Source: a virus. Taken from it: a stretch of DNA of 63,432 nt. Positions within the stretch are counted from its first letter, which is position 1; each line of letters starts with the position of its first letter. The DNA lies in the IMG/VR virus record IMGVR_UViG_3300025000_000097, positions 1 through 63,432 of that record. The stretch is one strand, 5' to 3'. Positions 58,008 through 63,432 of the stretch are shown one piece after another. Below the pieces are notes generated by a model, which was not told the DNA's origin, did not search any database, and saw only the letters and a list, made by a program, of their open reading frames with translations. The translations under genes and the position numbers were made by a program.

Positions 58008-61000
58008 TTATTTTACGATGACATCGGTTAGAGCGCGACCATCAGGCCACTCTGTTATCTTATGCTTTCTGAATATAGCCAGGACTTTATCATATTGCTC
58101 TCGCGGTACTTTGATCTGTTCTACATCTTCAAATATAGATAACCCGCCTTTGAAGATAGTCTCGTTGCTACTATGTTGTTGTGCCATATTCTTCCAGCCT
58201 TTGATATTGGAGGCTGCTCTGTTTGTGAGCACGAAGCCATCCTCACCCAATGCAGCATCTGGCGTCCCACCCCGGCCTACAGGATTCGTTGCCTTGGTCT
58301 GGCCATAAGTGTCACCGCTGTAGCTGATCGCATCCAGCCGGCGCAGGTGGTTATCTGCACGCCAGGTTATACCAGCTTCACTTTTTGAAGAGGACAAAGT
58401 CTTGACCCGTGTGTACACGTAATCAGCGCCTCCATACTTGAAGTCGGTAGAAGCGGAGGAAGTCCCCCAAGGAATGCCACGCCGTACGCGGTCTGTTGAA
58501 GCAGCCAGCTTGCCCCCTGAATCAAGGATGCGATCGAATCCGCCGACATAATCGCCTGACCAGAATGAATGATGCAGACGGTACTCCTTCGTGAAGGCAT
58601 CCCAAGCAGGCCCTTGCAGGTCTGGGCGGTGAAGCAAGATGTTACCCTGATTGAAGTGCTCCAGCGTACCATCGGGCTTGTAATCTGGGAGTGTGGTGAT
58701 ATCCTTTATACCGAGCTTCGTATTGAGGTACTCCTTCCACCGCGTTATGCGTACAGTAACATCTGACTCATTACCAATGGAAGCTGCTCGTACGCTGTAG
58801 TCGCTATTATTAAGGTGGTAGGCGATCTTCTGGAGGTACATCTCTTCCTTCTGGATGAGGGCTGGAATTTCGACATTGAGCCCGATCTTGTCTAGCGCAG
58901 AAATGGCCTTATTGATGGCCTCCTTGGATGCGCCGTCAGTTATGATCTGTACTCTACCCTGTAATGAGTACGCAATGCTGTCATCACCTTTCGGCCAGTA
59001 GCGTACCTTTACGCCATTAATCTCTGCTTCGTAAAAATAATTCTCCCCGCCAACAGAGAGCGACTCTTGAATATTGCTGCGGATAATGTTGCCCTTGTCT
59101 ATCGTTGCTTTCTCAAAGGTACCTGCTTTCTTGAAGAATTTAATTTCTGATGACTCCGGTAACTTCGGTGCCGGGATAGTTATTGATGGTACCTCGAAGG
59201 CCTTGAATTGTTTGGTTGGCACGAAGTCCTTAGCGGGCGCACCTTCCCCTGCCTTGATTATCTTGCCGAGCAGTCCATTCCAGTCTCGGTGATACAGGTC
59301 CCATTCGCTCCCTACAAGGTTAGTGCCTGCGAGTGAAGCCTTATCCCAGAAATCGGATAGTTTAGCCACAGCTGCTTTTGCCCTATCAATATCCTTGGCC
59401 CGGAGTGACTCGCCGTTTTTAGCCTGCGCCCCAACACCCTTTAATGTATCGATGATGCTGTTGGATACGCCATCTATATCGGTTTTAGTTATACCTTTTA
59501 TAGCATACTCAAGTGTTGGGCCCGGCTGTAATCCGCCTGCGCGCGCTACGTAGCCATCCATGATCTTAGCACCTTCAGCCCGCACCTTGAACGTTCCGAC
59601 GATACCATCATTGCCGTTAGAGAAACGCTCCTGATGGAATAATATCTGCTGATCCTCCAGCTGCTTGTAATCCACACGAACAGCCACACCATTTCCGCGG
59701 GCGGCACGGATCGCCCAGAATTGATCCTGGGACACCACCGCCTTGCCCATCATTTCTACCGTCTTCTCAACCAAGTCTGGAAACTGCTGGGCTATGTACC
59801 GTTGACGAGCGATGAGTGTATCAACGAGCTCTCTACGCTGTGAAACAGACCATAAGTCACCGTATCCGTGGACAGTGGCTGCTATGTCGGACTCCTTGAT
59901 ATTGAGCACGCGGCGTATCGCAGCCTCGAGGTCCGCTTGCTTCATACCGGCGAACACGGTTGCAGACTGTGAATTGATGCTGGCATCTCGAAGTGACTTG
60001 AGCTCCTCTACCACATTGCCTAGGGTTTTAGTGCCACCTTGCGCACGGTAGAAAAGTGCACCTCCGGGATCGACCCTTACAGCAGTCACTCCATTCAGCA
60101 CCTTCATATTATTGTAAGTCTGACCCACGACGTCCCAGTTGGCGAGCCAGGCATCAACGCCGAATCCATCGTACACCCCAGCCAGCTTGCCGCTCTGTAG
60201 CGCCCCAGGGTTTACCTCCAGCCCATCTATCCAGCGACTGGCCACACCCCACTTGCCATTGCCCAGATCGATCAGCTGCATATCAGTTGCATTGACTCCT
60301 GCCATCTTGTATAGATGCGTGGCCATTACCTCGTTCTGTGCAATATCGTTGCTGGCAGACAGCTTGATGTAGAACTGCTCGCCTGTAACCTTGTTGACGT
60401 AGGTGCCACCCTCGTTGGAGCCTAGCTTGCCGCCTACCTTTTTAAAGTCATCCAGGCTAAGCGTTGTAGGCGCAGGGGGCGGCACAGAAGGACCCGCCAC
60501 AGCGGTGCCGGTCTTACTGCTCATCGTTGCATCGACCTTGTTCATGAGGTCATCATACTCGTGCTTAGGCACATCCCCCAGTATCTTCTTCTCAGCGGGA
60601 GTTAGGTCAAGGCCTTTGACGAGCTTCCCTTTGATCTGGGGTTTGTATGCCTTCCACTTCTTCTGTAAGGCATCATCGAATGCTGCGACCTTAGCGGCAT
60701 TGATCGCGGCCTCCTCAGCAAGTGCCTTCTCGATAGCGAGCGCACTTTCCTCAGCCAGCTTATCAAGGGCTTCCTTCGCAGCCTTCGCCTCAGCATTTAT
60801 CAAGGCTTTCTCTTCACCTGACAGTTTGCCCAACAGCTCAACCATATCATCACTGAGCACCTTTCCGTTGACGTAACCGTCGATGTATGCCAGCTTCGCC
60901 TCATCCAGCGCCTTCTTGGCAGCCTCGAACTCTTGCAACGCCTTGGCTGATATAGCTGTCATCTCATCGGAAGATAGTCCCTTACCTGCCTTGCTTATAA

Positions 61001-63269
61001 TGGCAATGTCGGCCTCGGAAAGTGTCTTGCTGTTCATCACATTAAGCAGCGCATCTTTAAGAGACTCCTTATCTGTAGCAGTGAACACGTTGGCCTTGGC
61101 CTTGGCCTCATCTACTGCCTGCATGAAGGTGGCATGCTCTGCTTCGGTGATCTCACCGAGAATCTTCATCTCAGCCTGCGATAACGGTATCCCCTTGACG
61201 AGCTTCCCTTTTATCTGCGGCTTGTACGCCTTCCACTTCTTTGCGAAGGCAGCAGCTTCAGCCCCGATATCAGCCACAGCATTCTTAGCTACAGTCTCAG
61301 CGATGATCGTCTCTGCTGTCTTGGCTATAACGCGGAGACCGAAGCGATCTATGAGCAGTTCTTCCAGCTGTTTTGGAAACTGACCCATAACGTAGTTGGG
61401 ACTCAGATAGTGTGACGTCGCCTCCGCAAACAGTTCACTTGCATTAGTAGCGCCATACTTGCTGACATGCTTCAATAATGATCCCTCAGCTTTTAGCTTA
61501 TCGAATACAATATTGAGTGCCTGTTTTTGAACATCCATTGGCGCCAAGTGAAGGCCGAGTTCATGGCGGAGTAGGCCCGTCATGTTCTTGTAGATAGTCC
61601 AGGCTCCGAGTTGGGGGCCGCTTGATACCTTGCCTTGATCTGTGCCGAGCACCATCATCTTCTTGTTGGCCTGGTACCAGCCAGCAGTTACCCCTGGTTT
61701 GCCGCCTGCATCATTCAGTATCTTTACATCAACGAGGCGCAGCGTTTCCAACTGGTTGCTCTTCATTAACTGCGCAACTTTAGGAAATTCTGCATGGATA
61801 CGTTCAAGATCAGAGGTTAATGTTTTACCGACAATCATCATTCGATTCTCATTACCGGCAAATGACTTCGCTTCAAAAGAGAGATTGTTGACACCCAGGT
61901 CGCTAAGGATAGTCTCCAGCGTCTTGATAGAAGTAGCTTCATCGGCTAACCCTACGAATTTTCCGATCTCTCCTGGGGCGTTCACCAGCGTGCCTGCTGC
62001 GAGACCGAGTTCCTGTTCCTGAGCAGTGAGCGCCGCAACACGGGCTGCTTGTGCACGACTGCTGGCTGCTGCCTGTAACCCCTGCCTCGTTGCATCATCA
62101 GCAGTTAGGACCGGGGATTGTATGTGGGAGAAGTCCATCGGGCCGCTAACAGGGATGGTCTTGCCAAGGTGTCCGCCTCCTGATCCGGGCATTCCATCAG
62201 GAAAGAGCTTGCCTACGGTCGCAGCCTCCTTTGCGGCCAGCTGATCCAGGCTCAGCACGTTTCCGAACTTATCTGCAAACTTATCCACTGTCAGCTTACC
62301 ATCACGGAACAGCGTAGCCCTGGTCTTACCAAGTATCTCATTCTGAGAGGCATCATCCTGCGTGCGCAACCAGTCGCTGAAGCTAATATCCGCATCAACA
62401 GGCCCACCTATCGAGGCCCGCTTGCTTGCAGGTATCTCATTGAGGTCTATGCCGAGCTGGCGCCAGGTCTTCAGCAAAGGCAGGGCAAAGGAACGGCAAC
62501 GGAAGTGTCTTGGCGGGATGGGACCTTCACCGACAGGCCACTTAGTACCGCTTAGCGATGCACACGTGATGGTAGTCCTTGTATCCAGGGTAGCAACAAA
62601 CGTCCATCCTTGCATCAGGTCCTCATTCTGCTTGTACACGCTCTGCTGGGTGGTGTTGGATACGTGGTTCACAGCAGTCCGTACCACGGCCTCGGCATTG
62701 CGGCGCCCTATCTCAAGGATGCCATCTGCATAACCGGCAGCTTTAGTTCCTGTCAGCCTCGTCACCATCTGTTCTATCGTCTCACCGAGGCCATCGCCTG
62801 TTCTGACTGCTTGCGTGATTGCATGCTGTTTGTCCAGTGCGATCTTATCGAACCACTCCCCCAGGATCGCTCCCTGGAAGGGCTGGGCCGTTACCAACGT
62901 GGCTAGCTTGTCAGGGGAAGGGGTAACTATATCTATTTTATCGAGGAGTGTCTTGGATAGTACAGATGAAGTAAAAGTGGCCTCATGCGCGCCAAATGCT
63001 GTCAGCTTGTCCGTTGCTGTTTTCTTGAGTACAGCATAACTTTCAGCCGTCAGCTTATGGGTTTCCTTGAGCATCGCTTCCAGCCGTGCTTTGGTAAAGG
63101 AGCCCACAGCAGCTTTCTGTATAAGCCCCACCAGCTCCTTATCCATGCCGTTAAGCAGGCCTATGATATCGGATACCGTAGCATTCGTGTATCGTCCCAG
63201 GTTTACCTGATGCTTGATGAATGCATCGAGCAGTGACGCCGGGACAGTGATCTTTTCTGCTGCAGCCAT
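58008..63269 (-). CDS. Giant MuF head protein with kinase-like and ART-like regions
   Basis: A 1753-residue protein from ATG 63269, directly after the portal gene. Residues about 150-260 are a MuF/SPP1 gp7-like domain (VVRTAVNHVSNTTQQ, TCASLSGTKWPVGEGPIPPRHFRCRS). Residues about 675 and 870 carry a repeated KKWKAYKPQIKGKLVKG block. Residues 940-1150 look kinase-like: GGTYVNKVTG, YIKLSAS, NEVMATHLY, NWDVVGQTYNNMKV (D..N) and VRVDPGGALF (DxG). Residues 1555-1625 (HHSFWSG, FDRILDSGGKLAAST, GTSSASTD, GGADYVYTRV) resemble an ADP-ribosyltransferase-like toxin core. MuF proteins enter the capsid, so these may be injected effectors. Confidence 0.85.
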   Translation of the reverse strand: MAAAEKITVPASLLDAFIKHQVNLGRYTNATVSDIIGLLNGMDKELVGLIQKAAVGSFTKARLEAMLKETHKLTAESYAVLKKTATDKLTAFGAHEATFTSSVLSKTLLDKIDIVTPSPDKLATLVTAQPFQGAILGEWFDKIALDKQHAITQAVRTGDGLGETIEQMVTRLTGTKAAGYADGILEIGRRNAEAVVRTAVNHVSNTTQQSVYKQNEDLMQGWTFVATLDTRTTITCASLSGTKWPVGEGPIPPRHFRCRSFALPLLKTWRQLGIDLNEIPASKRASIGGPVDADISFSDWLRTQDDASQNEILGKTRATLFRDGKLTVDKFADKFGNVLSLDQLAAKEAATVGKLFPDGMPGSGGGHLGKTIPVSGPMDFSHIQSPVLTADDATRQGLQAAASSRAQAARVAALTAQEQELGLAAGTLVNAPGEIGKFVGLADEATSIKTLETILSDLGVNNLSFEAKSFAGNENRMMIVGKTLTSDLERIHAEFPKVAQLMKSNQLETLRLVDVKILNDAGGKPGVTAGWYQANKKMMVLGTDQGKVSSGPQLGAWTIYKNMTGLLRHELGLHLAPMDVQKQALNIVFDKLKAEGSLLKHVSKYGATNASELFAEATSHYLSPNYVMGQFPKQLEELLIDRFGLRVIAKTAETIIAETVAKNAVADIGAEAAAFAKKWKAYKPQIKGKLVKGIPLSQAEMKILGEITEAEHATFMQAVDEAKAKANVFTATDKESLKDALLNVMNSKTLSEADIAIISKAGKGLSSDEMTAISAKALQEFEAAKKALDEAKLAYIDGYVNGKVLSDDMVELLGKLSGEEKALINAEAKAAKEALDKLAEESALAIEKALAEEAAINAAKVAAFDDALQKKWKAYKPQIKGKLVKGLDLTPAEKKILGDVPKHEYDDLMNKVDATMSSKTGTAVAGPSVPPPAPTTLSLDDFKKVGGKLGSNEGGTYVNKVTGEQFYIKLSASNDIAQNEVMATHLYKMAGVNATDMQLIDLGNGKWGVASRWIDGLEVNPGALQSGKLAGVYDGFGVDAWLANWDVVGQTYNNMKVLNGVTAVRVDPGGALFYRAQGGTKTLGNVVEELKSLRDASINSQSATVFAGMKQADLEAAIRRVLNIKESDIAATVHGYGDLWSVSQRRELVDTLIARQRYIAQQFPDLVEKTVEMMGKAVVSQDQFWAIRAARGNGVAVRVDYKQLEDQQILFHQERFSNGNDGIVGTFKVRAEGAKIMDGYVARAGGLQPGPTLEYAIKGITKTDIDGVSNSIIDTLKGVGAQAKNGESLRAKDIDRAKAAVAKLSDFWDKASLAGTNLVGSEWDLYHRDWNGLLGKIIKAGEGAPAKDFVPTKQFKAFEVPSITIPAPKLPESSEIKFFKKAGTFEKATIDKGNIIRSNIQESLSVGGENYFYEAEINGVKVRYWPKGDDSIAYSLQGRVQIITDGASKEAINKAISALDKIGLNVEIPALIQKEEMYLQKIAYHLNNSDYSVRAASIGNESDVTVRITRWKEYLNTKLGIKDITTLPDYKPDGTLEHFNQGNILLHRPDLQGPAWDAFTKEYRLHHSFWSGDYVGGFDRILDSGGKLAASTDRVRRGIPWGTSSASTDFKYGGADYVYTRVKTLSSSKSEAGITWRADNHLRRLDAISYSGDTYGQTKATNPVGRGGTPDAALGEDGFVLTNRAASNIKGWKNMAQQHSSNETIFKGGLSIFEDVEQIKVPREQYDKVLAIFRKHKITEWPDGRALTDVIVK

Positions 63270-63284
63270 CTAGTGCCCCCAGTA

Positions 63285-63432
63285 TTACTCGGTTTGTGCT
63301 GCAGGTTTCTTAACCTTGGCAGGGTCCATCTTCCAGGTTCCATCCGCATTCTTCATCGGCTTGCCCTGGGGGTCCAGCAGCACCCCGGCTGGCGGCTTAT
63401 CTCCACCGAGTGCGCCTTCTGGATTGCCTATG
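63285..63432 (-). CDS. Portal protein, 3' part (joins 1..1528)
   Basis: The frame enters from the window end and stops at TAA 63285-63287. The last residues are DPAKVKKPAAQTE. Bases 63334-63432 repeat 6-104. Here the residue after DGT is Trp (TGG), where the left copy has Cys (TGT). The MuF ATG follows 16 bases downstream. Confidence 0.85.
   Translation of the reverse strand, partial: IGNPEGALGGDKPPAGVLLDPQGKPMKNADGTWKMDPAKVKKPAAQTE
63329..63432. repeat. Terminal assembly overlap, right copy
   Basis: Second copy of bases 1-104, with one mismatch at 63333. Closing the overlap makes the portal frame continuous (524 codons including the stop). Confidence 0.93.

Noticed and set aside
61540-61600. 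Metalloprotease site HELGLH in the MuF fusion
   Set aside because: The spacing is HExxxH, not HExxH, and no third ligand pattern was evident.
1-63432. CRISPR array, integrase, transposase or lysogeny repressor
   Set aside because: No regularly spaced repeats, tyrosine or serine recombinase motifs, DDE motifs or cI-like helix-turn-helix gene were found. The RHH protein alone does not show lysogeny.

Overview
This window is a complete tailed-phage genome that was assembled as a circle and cut inside a gene. Bases 6-104 are repeated exactly at 63334-63432, a 99-base overlap. The only mismatch in the wider match is at base 5. Closing the overlap gives a circle of about 63.3 kb and joins the portal gene, which runs off both ends. 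The virion genes are a large and small terminase, portal, MuF protein, scaffold, HK97-type capsid, tail terminator, tail tube, a 1495-residue tape measure, fibres, and no sheath. They indicate a siphovirus-like member of Caudoviricetes. Exported lipoproteins, signal peptides and holin/endolysin genes suggest a Gram-negative host. I found no integrase, repressor/cI, tRNA or CRISPR array, so a virulent life style is the simplest reading.

Layout. Leftward late genes start at 5.2 kb (TerS, TerL with an intein, portal), cross the origin of the coordinates, and continue from 63.4 kb down to 34.4 kb. In that order they encode a giant MuF fusion, scaffold, capsid, connectors, tail tube, tail chaperone, tape measure, tail tip and fibres, and lysis genes. 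A second leftward block runs from 34.1 to 7.7 kb. It holds replication and nucleotide metabolism: SNF2-type helicase, GHKL ATPase, SSB-like protein, archaeo-eukaryotic-type primase, UvrD-like helicase, DUF932 protein, an MBD4-like glycosylase, MazG, ThyX, dCMP deaminase, family A DNA polymerase, a Topo VI-A-like protein and many small genes. Only two groups are rightward: eight small genes at 5.7-7.7 kb (a tandem RHH protein and a SprT-like protease among them) and one RMF-like gene at 56.65 kb.

Control. At least ten promoters share a -35 of TGTACA or a close variant, a spacer of 17 bases and a TATAAT-like -10. Several share an AAAATAAA upstream block and a 5' leader ending GGATTATAGGAGG. A 112-base element with a 13-base-spaced inverted repeat occurs twice, at 5491 and 34301, next to the two main leftward blocks.

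Most unusual points: (1) the TerL intein contains, in another frame, an HNH endonuclease gene with its own promoter and Shine-Dalgarno site; (2) four proteins share a small winged-helix-like module with an LKNPKYxG signature, one of them fused to an MBD4-like glycosylase and one out of frame behind a GIY-YIG nuclease; (3) a Topo VI-A/Spo11-like gene is split by an in-frame amber codon, and a separate GHKL ATPase is also encoded; (4) the UvrD-like helicase has a frame break exactly in its Walker A motif, beside an HNH gene; (5) the MuF protein carries kinase-like and ADP-ribosyltransferase-like regions. All family names come from motifs read by eye; no database search was run.
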